A DNA stretch of 64,000 nucleotides, taken from Reichenbachiella versicolor. GTDB taxonomy: Bacteria > Bacteroidota > Bacteroidia > Cytophagales > Cyclobacteriaceae. Under the pieces are notes generated by a model. That model was not told where the DNA came from. It searched no databases and was given only the letters and a program-made list of their open reading frames with translations. A program made the position numbers and the translations under genes. Shown here piece after piece: positions 44,541-52,815 of the stretch. Numbering within the stretch: position 1 is the stretch's first letter; the number at the start of each line of letters is the position of its first letter. The stretch lies in assembly GCF_003171675.1 (NCBI RefSeq), contig NZ_QFZQ01000006.1:248001-312000 (forward strand), given 5' to 3'.

Positions 44541-44736
44541 AGTGAAATAGGTAGCTTAAACTGGCTTTAAACTTAAGAATCATGACTTACCATCTACGAA
44601 TGTGTCCATTTCGTTCACAAACAGCTTGATATAGATTCTGATCACGTTGATTCATAAAGAAAGGGTGTTGGTACATTAAATTTCTCTCTACCAATTATTT
44701 GCGTGAGTATTACATTGAGATTCACGGTCAGAATAG

Positions 44737-44808
44737 TGGCCCCTCCAGGACTCGAACCTGGATCTAAAGTTTAGGAAACTTCTATTCTATCCCTTGAACT
44801 AAGGGGCC
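44737..44808 (-). tRNA. tRNA-Arg (anticodon CCT)
   Basis: 72 nt. The acceptor stem GGCCCCT pairs with AGGGGCC, the T-arm reads CAGGTTCGAGTCCTG, and the anticodon arm GAAGT-TTCCTAA-ACTTT places CCT in the loop, reading the AGG arginine codon. Discriminator base A. CCA is not encoded. No integrase or att-like duplication of its 3' end was noticed in the window. Confidence 0.95.
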
Positions 44809-44896
44809 TGATTTTCAAGAAGTGAAATTTAATATTTATTGACTAAAAGCGAATAGGAATATCGCTTGATCATGTAAAACCAAAAATGTAATCAAT

Positions 44897-45379
44897 ATGA
44901 AAAAGACTCTTTTAATGACAACGATGATGGTAATAGTTGGTCTTGGTGCAATGGCTCAAGGCCGCCGAATGGATCCAAAAGAAATGGTAGCGCGCGAAAA
45001 ACAAAATATATACAAGAAGATCACCGACTTGAGTAAAGATCAAAAAACGCTCATTGATGGTATATATGATGAGCTGGCTAAGACGATGGACGAAAACATC
45101 AAAAAGATGCGAAACGGTGATATGCCTCGTGAAAAAATGCGCGAAACTATGATGAAAACTCGCGATGAGAAAGATCTCTTGATGGCTGATGTTCTTAATA
45201 AGGATCAGATCAAGATATATGATGAGCTAATGGCTGCCAACAAGAAAAGAATGGAAGAAATGCGCAAAAAAAGACAGCAACAAGGAGGGTCTGGTGGGCC
45301 GAATGGACAGAGACCACAAGGTAGAGGCCAAGGGAACTCAGGATCTCAAGGTCAGGGAACACCTCCTCCAGGACTTTAA
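44897..45379 (+). CDS. Secreted Spy/LTXXQ-like protein with Gly/Gln-rich tail
   Basis: 160 residues. Signal peptide of 20 residues ending AMAQ. The mature part (25-125) is a charged helical hairpin of the periplasmic Spy/CpxP type (DLSKDQKTLIDGIYDELAKT, MREKMRETMMKTRDEKDLLM, then DVLNKDQIKIYDELMAANKK). The last 35 residues are low complexity (QGGSGGPNGQRPQGRGQGNS). It probably binds proteins or metals in the periplasm. It precedes the barrel receptor gene by 157 bp, with an inverted repeat between. Confidence 0.7.
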   Translation: MKKTLLMTTMMVIVGLGAMAQGRRMDPKEMVAREKQNIYKKITDLSKDQKTLIDGIYDELAKTMDENIKKMRNGDMPREKMRETMMKTRDEKDLLMADVLNKDQIKIYDELMAANKKRMEEMRKKRQQQGGSGGPNGQRPQGRGQGNSGSQGQGTPPPGL

Positions 45380-45434
45380 TCACAGGGAATTTACCTCTAG
45401 GTGGATCCCATTTATTTTTCTTGAGTTATTCTTT

Positions 45435-45501
45435 CAGTCACTCGGTCAGCGCTAAATCATCTGGTAGTCTAGATACAAAAATGCTATGTACTGAGTGACT
45501 G
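45435..45501 (+). promoter_or_regulatory. Inverted repeat between the Spy-like and barrel genes
   Basis: CAGTCACTCGGT (45435-45446) and ACTGAGTGACTG (45490-45501) are complementary with one mismatch, 43 nt apart, followed by GTTTATT. It could be an attenuator or weak terminator that separates expression of the two genes. Confidence 0.4.
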
Positions 45502-45536
45502 TTTATTCTACTTCCTACAATTAAACACTCCCCAAG

Positions 45537-48257
45537 TTGAAAAAAACGCTTTCTTCCATATTTACCTTGCTAGTAATTCATGGTCTAGCTCTAGGACAAG
45601 CTGCTAACATTTCAGGGGCGCTATTTGATAGCTCCAACGATGAACCCATCGTAGGTGCTACTGTCCTAATGCTGAATATCAAAGACTCTACTCTATCCAA
45701 GTATTCAATCTCAGATGCTGAGGGGCGTTTCATCATTCAAAACCTTGATAGGGCATTTTACAAACTACAAATTCAAAGTGTGGGGTACATCACGTACAGA
45801 CAGGTGATGAGAATTCAAGGTATCGACGCCAATCTGGGCTCAATCAAAATCAAGCCTGATGTAAAAGTTTTGAGTGATGTGAAAGTACAAGGATTCATAG
45901 CTCCTGTAGAACAAAAAGGAGATACTATTCAATACAATGCTGCTGCCTACAAAGTAAATCCAGACGCTAATACTACCGACCTTGTGAGTAAAATGCCTGG
46001 TATAGTGATTGACCAAACAGGGGTCACTGCTAATGGAGAGAGTGTGCAACAGGTACTGCTGGATGGCAAACGTTTTTTTGGTCAAGATCCGCTGCTTTCG
46101 CTCAACACTATTCCTGCTGAAATTGTAGATAAGGTTGAAGTATTTGACCAACAAAGTGAAAGATCACAGTTCACGGGTGTAGACGATGGCAATACGACCA
46201 AAACCATGAATGTAGTGACTAAAGAAGATAAACGAAATGGTCAGTTTGGTAATGTATATGCTGGCTATGGAACCGATGATCACTATAGAGCTGGTGGTAC
46301 AATCAATAGTTTCAAAAAGGATCAAAGGTTGACTGTACTTGGTATGAGCAATGATATCAATCAACAAAACTTCAGCTCAGAAGATTTAGCAGGTCTTAGT
46401 GGACAAAGAAGAGGATTTCGAAGGGGTGGCAGCAACAGTCTAATGGTAGGGACTCAAGATGGCATCACTCAAACTCACGCTGCTGGGGTTAATTTCACAG
46501 ATGACTGGGGAGACAAAGGAACATTCGAAGGAAGTTATTTCTTCAATCAGTCTTTCAATGATAATGACCAGTTAACCAATCGTGAAATATTTCAAAGTGA
46601 TAGTACTCAGTCTTATTTAGAAGACTTAGACTCTTACTCTGAGAATCTTAATCATAGACTACGAGCAAGGGTAACTTACAACATCAATGAAGACAATAAG
46701 GTTATCTTCAGACCTAGCATTAGCTATCAAGACAATATGAGTCGTCAATACACTTTGGCGAATACAACTAACGAAAGTGGAAGCCTTATCAACCAAACGG
46801 ACAACAATTACCTGAGTCAAAATACCGCATTCAATCTCAACAACTACTTGAGCTGGCAACATAAGTTTGAGAAAATAGGTCGCTCTATGATGATAGAGAT
46901 TCAGACTCAAAACAGAAATACTGATCGTGAAAACTACTATGAAGACATGGTTCAGGACTCAGTCACACAATATTTAACCGACGAAATCAACAATAGCATA
47001 TCTACTAAAATAGAGTTTTCCGAACCGGTTGGATTAACTGGACAGCTTTCTGGTAGCTACAAAATCAAATATGATCAAAGAAACTCTGATAAGCGAACCT
47101 ATTTGATTGATCCTAACACTGAAAACAAGGCGCTCAGTTCAGCACTATCCAATGATTTTGAAAGTGCCTACATCACGCATACTCCTGAGGTCTCTTTCAC
47201 CAATAACAACATGGGGAAATTCATGAGATTCAGTTTGGCGTATCAACATGCTACACTTAATAATGATCAACTTCTTCCTGAGCAGACCAATTTTGAACGC
47301 AGCTTTAATAATTTCTTACCCATGGCAATGGGTAAAATAGACTTGAAAAACGGACATATATTCTTGCGATACTCTACTTCTACTACTGCTCCTTCTGTGA
47401 CTCAACTTCAAAATGTCATCAACAACTCCAACCCAATATTCATTTCACTTGGAAACCCTAGTCTTGATCAAAGCTACTCTCATAGCTTCATGATGAGGAT
47501 CAACGCTCCTAATACTGACAAGAATAGAACCTTTGCCAACTTCACCAGAGCTACTATGACGAGCAACTATATCGGCAATCAAACAACATTTGCTCGACGA
47601 GATAGTGTCGTGGCTAGCAGTGTATTCATACAACGAGGAGCACAGATCTCTCAACCTATGAATTTCGATGGCTATTGGAGCATTATGAACAATTCGACTT
47701 ACAGTATTCTCCTTGAAAAGCTAAAGTCTAACATCAACCTTTCGCTTCGACTAAACTATCAGCGCATTCCTGGGATGACCAATGGTATTAGCAATATCGC
47801 AGACTCTTATTCTGGAAATACTAGAGTATCATTTGTCAGCAATATCAGTGAAAAAGTCGACTACAATCTCTACTATCAAGTCAGTGGCAATCAAACCATC
47901 AATAGTTTCCAAGAAAATTCAAACACTAGCTACTATACCCAAACTATTGGATTAAAGTCCAACTTTATTTTCTGGAAGGGATTGGTATTTAGAAACAACG
48001 TGTTTTTCGAAAAGTATAACGGTATCAGCGATTCTTTTAACTCAGCATATATTCTTTGGAATATGAGTGTGGCTAAGAAGTTTTTGAAAAATGATGAAGC
48101 GGAAATTGAGCTATCTGTCTACGATCTTCTAGGTCAAAACCAAAGCTTCTCCCAAACGGTCGGGGCAGGGTATGTAGAAGAGATTCGGACGCAAGTACTG
48201 AGACAGTACTTCATGTTGACACTTACTTATCAGCTAAGAAGGTTTAAGACTAAATAA
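45537..48257 (+). CDS. Outer-membrane beta-barrel protein with CarboxypepD_reg domain (TonB-receptor-like)
   Basis: 906 residues starting at a TTG codon that begins a good signal peptide (KKTLSSIFTLLVIHGLALGQ); no ATG fits. Residues 22-105 form a carboxypeptidase-regulatory-like domain (ISGALFDSSNDEPIVGATVL). The plug-like part has NTTDLVSKMPGIVIDQTGVT and a DGKRFFGQDP motif, and a long barrel ends MLTLTYQLRRFKTK. This is the 'outer membrane beta-barrel' family related to TonB-dependent receptors, but no TonB box could be pointed to. Ligand unknown. The companion Spy-like protein upstream may assist its folding. Confidence 0.85.
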   Translation: MKKTLSSIFTLLVIHGLALGQAANISGALFDSSNDEPIVGATVLMLNIKDSTLSKYSISDAEGRFIIQNLDRAFYKLQIQSVGYITYRQVMRIQGIDANLGSIKIKPDVKVLSDVKVQGFIAPVEQKGDTIQYNAAAYKVNPDANTTDLVSKMPGIVIDQTGVTANGESVQQVLLDGKRFFGQDPLLSLNTIPAEIVDKVEVFDQQSERSQFTGVDDGNTTKTMNVVTKEDKRNGQFGNVYAGYGTDDHYRAGGTINSFKKDQRLTVLGMSNDINQQNFSSEDLAGLSGQRRGFRRGGSNSLMVGTQDGITQTHAAGVNFTDDWGDKGTFEGSYFFNQSFNDNDQLTNREIFQSDSTQSYLEDLDSYSENLNHRLRARVTYNINEDNKVIFRPSISYQDNMSRQYTLANTTNESGSLINQTDNNYLSQNTAFNLNNYLSWQHKFEKIGRSMMIEIQTQNRNTDRENYYEDMVQDSVTQYLTDEINNSISTKIEFSEPVGLTGQLSGSYKIKYDQRNSDKRTYLIDPNTENKALSSALSNDFESAYITHTPEVSFTNNNMGKFMRFSLAYQHATLNNDQLLPEQTNFERSFNNFLPMAMGKIDLKNGHIFLRYSTSTTAPSVTQLQNVINNSNPIFISLGNPSLDQSYSHSFMMRINAPNTDKNRTFANFTRATMTSNYIGNQTTFARRDSVVASSVFIQRGAQISQPMNFDGYWSIMNNSTYSILLEKLKSNINLSLRLNYQRIPGMTNGISNIADSYSGNTRVSFVSNISEKVDYNLYYQVSGNQTINSFQENSNTSYYTQTIGLKSNFIFWKGLVFRNNVFFEKYNGISDSFNSAYILWNMSVAKKFLKNDEAEIELSVYDLLGQNQSFSQTVGAGYVEEIRTQVLRQYFMLTLTYQLRRFKTK

Positions 48258-48275
48258 TGTAAAATATAAACTATA

Positions 48276-48337
48276 GTGGAGCGAAAAACCTGAATTTAGA
48301 CTTCAAACCTAATTCACTTTCAGGTAATTCGCTTCAC
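48276..48337. terminator. Long hairpin between convergent genes
   Basis: GTGGAGCGAAAAACCTGAA pairs with TTCAGGTAATTCGCTTCAC (19-bp arms, three mismatches) around a 24-nt loop. It sits between the convergent barrel gene and the HS-repeat gene and may stop both transcripts, although it lacks clear T-runs. Confidence 0.55.
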
Positions 48338-48348
48338 CCAATATCCTA

Positions 48349-49611
48349 TCACAAATTCACATTACAGAATGGGCAGTTGATCGTTACTTCTATAGCATCT
48401 CCAGACCCAGAGCGCTTCTTATAGAAACCATCTGACTTCTTCTCTAAGTCTCCTTCATTACGAACATTCGTGAATTTACCATCATTGATGTATACATCCA
48501 TATTTTTAACATTCCCAGTCCCAAGACTTACTGAGGCATGGGAATTCTTGACTTTCACCACCTTGATATTCTCTCCTAGATCTTCTACCGAAATGTTGGA
48601 GTGACTGGCTGAGATGACTACTGCATCTGTTATTTCTTCTACTGAAATATTGCTGTGAGAACCTCCTCCGACTCTTAGACTTAAAATGTTCTCAAGCCTA
48701 ATCTTGCTATGCTGAGTTCCATCTACTTGTACATCCCCTGCATTTTCCATGATCAAACTTGAGTGCTGAATGGTATTTGCTTCGATGTTTTTGACATTCT
48801 CAGCACGAAGTGTTGAATGTTGAAGGCTACTAACTTCTATATTTCCTGCGTCTTCCATTTCCAGTGTAGAATGCTGCATATTCACCTTAACATTCCCTGA
48901 CACCATATCCAAATTCAAAATACTGTGCTGAGCAGAAAGAGTCATACCACCTATCTTGAGACCATTAAACCTTGAATGACTCATCTTCATACTAGCATCT
49001 TTCTCGATATTTCCTACCCTTGTCTGAGAATGGCTAGATTTTATGATTAGCTCCTTCATGTCACTGGCTTTTAGATGTGAATGACTGACTTTGATTTCAG
49101 CGCTATTGGACAAAAATCCCAATTCTGCATTTGAATGACTTGCATCCAAACTCATCTTGTTTGATTTGGGAATGTACACTTTCGCTCTTAAATCAAATTC
49201 TAGATCATCATTAAAATCCATCTTATGACCATTCTTGAATACTACTTTAGCATAATTAGATCCCCAAAAACTTCCACTTGAGGTAAAGGATTTGAAAGGA
49301 CTACTTACGTCCATTTTCACGCCTTCGCTAGTAGTCTCGATCTTGTATTCTACATTTTGAAAAACCTCTTCTGCCAATTTCGCATCATCCAAATCCAAGG
49401 TCAAAGTCACTACTATCTTAGCTTCCTTCTTGTCCGTGGTGATGATATTCAGATCCTTACAGTGAGAGGTTACTATTTTCATCAAGTCGCTATTAGACAC
49501 TTTCTTTGAATCCGTAAACTCACGACTAAATTCTCCTGCTTGCGCGGCAAGTATTGCGAACAGTGCTACAATCGTGATCAGTATGTGGTTAAATCTGTAT
49601 AGTGTTTTCAT
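48349..49611 (-). CDS. Secreted repeat protein with His-Ser beta-helix-like repeats
   Basis: 420 residues with a signal peptide (ending AAQAG). Residues 150-345 consist of about ten imperfect repeats of 18-21 residues, each with an H-S pair: DASHSNAELGF, KVSHSHLKAS, IKSSHSQTRVG, MQHSTLEMEDAG, LQHSTLRAEN, IQHSSLIMEN. This fits a right-handed beta-helix of the GIN or DUF4097 adhesin-like kind. The C terminus ends INCPFCNVNL with a C-x-x-C. It is the last gene of an ECF sigma factor operon. The number and regularity of the H-S pairs suggest a line of histidines on one face, possibly metal binding; that is inference. Confidence 0.75.
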   Translation of the reverse strand: MKTLYRFNHILITIVALFAILAAQAGEFSREFTDSKKVSNSDLMKIVTSHCKDLNIITTDKKEAKIVVTLTLDLDDAKLAEEVFQNVEYKIETTSEGVKMDVSSPFKSFTSSGSFWGSNYAKVVFKNGHKMDFNDDLEFDLRAKVYIPKSNKMSLDASHSNAELGFLSNSAEIKVSHSHLKASDMKELIIKSSHSQTRVGNIEKDASMKMSHSRFNGLKIGGMTLSAQHSILNLDMVSGNVKVNMQHSTLEMEDAGNIEVSSLQHSTLRAENVKNIEANTIQHSSLIMENAGDVQVDGTQHSKIRLENILSLRVGGGSHSNISVEEITDAVVISASHSNISVEDLGENIKVVKVKNSHASVSLGTGNVKNMDVYINDGKFTNVRNEGDLEKKSDGFYKKRSGSGDAIEVTINCPFCNVNL

Positions 49612-49686
49612 CTCTGATAATATTTTTAAGTAGTCAGTGAAATTCTTTCATTCATTCTTGTCAGTGAGACACTGATAAGGTTGAAT

Positions 49687-50238
49687 TCATATTATTATCT
49701 CACCTGTACTTTCCATTTTTTCGTGGTTGTTCAGTTTTTTAATTTCTCCTTGAAGATTTTCTAGTAACTCAAGTCTTCGCTGGTAGTTATCAATGATCAG
49801 CTCCATCATGATATCATCACAGCCTTCTTCTACTACTATCTTTTTATACCCTTCATAAGCCATCTCTAGTGCTTCCAGTCCATTGAGATAAGAGGCAGTT
49901 TGCTTCTTTACCTCTACAGAGGTTTTCATATTAGCAACCAACTGTGTAGAGTAGCGAATCGATTCTTGGTACTCCTGCTCTACTAATCCATACTCCGTCG
50001 AGTACTTCGCCAGCGGTAATTCTAGAATGACCTTCGGGTCTCTTTCTACAGTTCTAAACAGCGCGGTAGCTGCCAGCAACAGTGCAACGACTGCTGCCGA
50101 CAGTTGAATCCATTTGAACTTTGCGTTTCGTTTGTTTTCTAGCTTTTGATCGATCTTGTCCCATAGCTCTCGCCTTGGTTCGAGTTCTCTCTTCAGCTCG
50201 TTTTTGTTTTCCTTCAGATACTTTTCAAAGTTGTTCAT
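49687..50238 (-). CDS. Probable anti-sigma or sigma-regulating membrane protein
   Basis: 183 residues. A charged N-terminal segment of about 40 residues (FEKYLKENKNELKRELEPRR then ELWDKIDQKLE) precedes one membrane helix (WIQLSAAVVALLLAATALF). A helical periplasmic part follows (residues 65-183). No zinc-binding anti-sigma motif is evident. It overlaps the sigma gene by 4 bp, and this sigma-membrane protein-secreted protein order is common in Bacteroidota. Anti-sigma function is inferred from position and topology. Confidence 0.75.
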   Translation of the reverse strand: MNNFEKYLKENKNELKRELEPRRELWDKIDQKLENKRNAKFKWIQLSAAVVALLLAATALFRTVERDPKVILELPLAKYSTEYGLVEQEYQESIRYSTQLVANMKTSVEVKKQTASYLNGLEALEMAYEGYKKIVVEEGCDDIMMELIIDNYQRRLELLENLQGEIKKLNNHEKMESTGEIII

Positions 50239-50771
50239 ATCATGATGGCTTTTAATCTCGTTCTCAATTGCTTCAAGGCTCGCTGATACTGACTTTTGAC
50301 AGTGGAAACCGATACTCCCAAAAGCTCTGCTATCTCACGATGCTTCATATCTTCTATCAAGTAAAGCGTAAATACTTGTCTACTTCCGTCAGACAAGCGA
50401 TCTATCTCATCATTAATTTGATCAAAGGATATACCCTCAAACCAATTCTCTCCTTCACCCTCATCTTCAAAATCATGCTCTTCGACTTCTTCGAAGTGCC
50501 TTACTTTTTTAAGCTGATCCATGCATTCATTCAAAATGATACGCTTGATCCAACCGCTCAGCTTCTTTGGTTCTTTGAGCTGAGGCAATCTCATAAAGAC
50601 CTTGATAAATCCGTCCTGCATCACGTCTTCTGCGATATACCGATCTCCCATCATCCGGACACATAGTGAAAGCATAGCTCCACAGTGCTGTCGATATATC
50701 TCCTGCTGCGCGATGCGGTTTCCTTTTGCAGCTTGAGAGACGAAGGTTGCTATTTGGGTTTGTGAGTTCAA
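50235..50771 (-). CDS. ECF-type RNA polymerase sigma factor
   Basis: 178 residues with both ECF regions: sigma2 (QEIYRQHCGAMLSLCVRMMG then AEDVMQDGFIKVFMRLPQL) and sigma4 (IEDMKHREIAELLGVSVSTV then KSQYQRALKQLRTRLK). An acidic linker (EEVEEHDFEDEGEGE) lies between. It is first in the operon. Its activity is probably set by the following membrane protein. The 365 bp upstream of it show no further feature beyond being AT-rich. Confidence 0.93.
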   Translation of the reverse strand: MNSQTQIATFVSQAAKGNRIAQQEIYRQHCGAMLSLCVRMMGDRYIAEDVMQDGFIKVFMRLPQLKEPKKLSGWIKRIILNECMDQLKKVRHFEEVEEHDFEDEGEGENWFEGISFDQINDEIDRLSDGSRQVFTLYLIEDMKHREIAELLGVSVSTVKSQYQRALKQLRTRLKAIMI

Positions 50772-51136
50772 GTCTTTGTTTGTCCTTAAGACTGCAAGAA
50801 GTGAAAAAGGACGGAAAGAAATTTAGAAAAAATTTCAATTAATACTGAATGGACCAGATTAGGGGTTTTATGCTATTGAAATTTTGCTCTAAAAGGAACA
50901 AAATATTACTACTTATCTAGCTGGACGAAATATTAGAAAATGAAAGCTTCCTTAACTAGAAAGACATAGTTATTGCGTCAATGACAATATTTCAACAAGT
51001 ATGATAAAGTTAGGTTAGATCAATTTGCTTAAAGACTTTCAATTACTTCAACAGATAATTAAATAGATGATAGCTTTAAGATTATCGGTTCGATTCAATA
51101 TACCAATTAAAGAATTATCCAGAAGTTTTAATTTGT

Positions 51137-51958
51137 TCAAAATCTAAGACCTATCAATAGCAAGTCATCAAGCGGTTCATTTGATCCTGACCAATGATTG
51201 AAGAACTTCTCCATTTGAGCTTTCTCTTCTTTTAACGTCGTTTCTTTTTGGCACTTGACTATTGCTTCTATAAGACCACTCAATTTAAGTTTCTTATTTC
51301 TTGGCCCTCCAAAAATATCTGTCGCCCCGTCGCTAAACATATAACAACTAGTCTTCTTAAGTTTCCGAAGAGGAATCTCTGCATAACTGTAACTATGCTC
51401 AATGTCAAAACGATCTCCTACCTGTACTTTACTTCCTTCGATCTTATTAAATTCCTCTTTCTGGATATAAACGAAATCCATCCCAGCACCTGAAAAGTAT
51501 ATTTTCTTTCGACTCTTATCTAAGACCATTACTCCCATATCAGCACTTTTGCCCACATTAAGATTGTTCTGGTGATTTACCCAATCATTCTTAGCTGACT
51601 CATGTACAAAGTCCAAAATTGACGATGGCATTTTCAAACCTTGTCCTTTGATAGCTTCGGTGAGAATATTGGCATAGTATCTAGTCATCATAGAAGCGAA
51701 CCTTCCGTGTCCAGAACAATCATAGACTATCAAAAAAGCAAAACCTTCCTCATCTTCATATGCCCAATAACCATCACCTCCTACTTCACTCATAGGCCAA
51801 TTGATCACATAAGTTTGACCAAATAGCCTATTTAAATATTCTTCTGATGGAAAAGAAGAGTGATAATTTTTTACACTTAAATCCTCCATAGCTTGGGGGC
51901 TATGTTTGGCAAAAAGTTGACTTTGGCTTTTGTTTATATTTATTCTAGTGGATATCAT
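51137..51958 (-). CDS. SpoIIE/PP2C-type serine phosphatase
   Basis: 273 residues. The PP2C metal motifs are in order: GGDGYWAYEDEEGFAFLIVY and DCSGHGRFASMMTRYYANIL, then SADMGVMVLDKSRKKIYFSG, and MFSDGATDIFGGPRNKK. This is the SpoIIE branch, which in bacteria dephosphorylates anti-anti-sigma or regulatory proteins. No N-terminal sensor or receiver is attached. It is the last gene of a CheA-like/CheY/CheX operon, 15 bp after CheX, so it probably takes input from the receiver. Confidence 0.9.
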   Translation of the reverse strand: MISTRININKSQSQLFAKHSPQAMEDLSVKNYHSSFPSEEYLNRLFGQTYVINWPMSEVGGDGYWAYEDEEGFAFLIVYDCSGHGRFASMMTRYYANILTEAIKGQGLKMPSSILDFVHESAKNDWVNHQNNLNVGKSADMGVMVLDKSRKKIYFSGAGMDFVYIQKEEFNKIEGSKVQVGDRFDIEHSYSYAEIPLRKLKKTSCYMFSDGATDIFGGPRNKKLKLSGLIEAIVKCQKETTLKEEKAQMEKFFNHWSGSNEPLDDLLLIGLRF

Positions 51959-51973
51959 TTTTCAAAAGGGTAA

Positions 51974-52441
51974 TTATTTCAGCCCGATCACCATATACGC
52001 TTCATGACCATCCCAATCAAAGGGAATCACATAAATGGGTACATCTTTTGGGAACTTGAGTTTATCAGGACTTCCCTGAAAAACAATAGGAATCGAAATC
52101 ATAAACTCACGACCATAAGACTCTCTTACATTTCCTGCGACTACATTAGATAATTCTCCTGCCATATCTAGCATATCACTTGTCGTTGGCTTTTCTAATC
52201 CTACATATTGGAGAATCAAATCTCTAAAAAGCTCCATACCTCCAGAGATATATACCAATCCCATCTTACTTCCAGAAATACCTATCATACCAGTACATTC
52301 CTTGAGAACAAGATCATCCGGTTGTTTGATAAAAGGTGGGTGAGTTTGGATAGGTGTGTCGGTCAATTTATTGAAATATTTTTCTATTGAATTGATGAAC
52401 ACATTTACAGTCTTCTCAAATTCTAGTTGTTTGGTATCCAT
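51974..52441 (-). CDS. CheX-like chemotaxis phosphatase
   Basis: 155 residues. The CheX/CheC signature E-x-x-N is present: LDMAGELSNVVAGNVRESYG (Glu 96, Asn 99), which removes phosphate from CheY. The rest fits the alpha/beta fold of the family (GMIGISGSKMGLVYISGGME, then PIYVIPFDWDGHEAYMVIGL). Only one E-x-x-N copy, typical of CheX. It sits directly beside a CheY gene, 1 bp apart, consistent with signal termination in this module. Confidence 0.85.
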   Translation of the reverse strand: MDTKQLEFEKTVNVFINSIEKYFNKLTDTPIQTHPPFIKQPDDLVLKECTGMIGISGSKMGLVYISGGMELFRDLILQYVGLEKPTTSDMLDMAGELSNVVAGNVRESYGREFMISIPIVFQGSPDKLKFPKDVPIYVIPFDWDGHEAYMVIGLK

Positions 52442-52442
52442 A

Positions 52443-52805
52443 TTAGTGGTGGCTTATCATTGAGTCAAATCCTTCTTTTAGCTGCTCTGGCGTTACAGGC
52501 TTGTACAAAAACTCACGTGCGCCCTTTTTCAGTGCCTCTAGACCAGTATACTTGTCTGAAAGAGCAGTGATGATCATCACCTTAGTGTCTGGTGCTATCT
52601 TCATGATTTCCTCTAGACATTCAATACCATCCATTTCAGGCATTGTAATATCTAATGTGACAAAATCCGGTCTCTTAGCAGTCACCAACTCTAAGGCTTC
52701 TCTTCCATTTCCTGCATGACCTACTATCTCAAATCCGAAATTGTTGAGATGCGACTCTATTGTCGTTCTCATCATTGATGAGTCGTCAACTATTAATAGT
52801 TTCAT
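52443..52805 (-). CDS. CheY-like response regulator
   Basis: 120 residues, a stand-alone receiver: LLIVDDSSMMR at the acidic pocket, phosphoacceptor Asp 52 in FVTLDITMPEMDG, Thr 80 in MIITALS, Lys 102 in FLYKPVTP. The D-S-S-M-M-R start is that of chemotaxis CheY proteins. It is 10 bp after the CheA-like kinase gene and presumably its substrate. Output could be a motility or gliding component or the SpoIIE-type phosphatase. Confidence 0.92.
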   Translation of the reverse strand: MKLLIVDDSSMMRTTIESHLNNFGFEIVGHAGNGREALELVTAKRPDFVTLDITMPEMDGIECLEEIMKIAPDTKVMIITALSDKYTGLEALKKGAREFLYKPVTPEQLKEGFDSMISHH

Positions 52806-52815
52806 CTAGTAAAAT

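Noticed and set aside
43742-44808. Integrated plasmid or genomic island at tRNA-Arg
   Set aside because: The iteron-like array and the tRNA are suggestive, but there is no integrase, replication gene or duplicated tRNA end in view.
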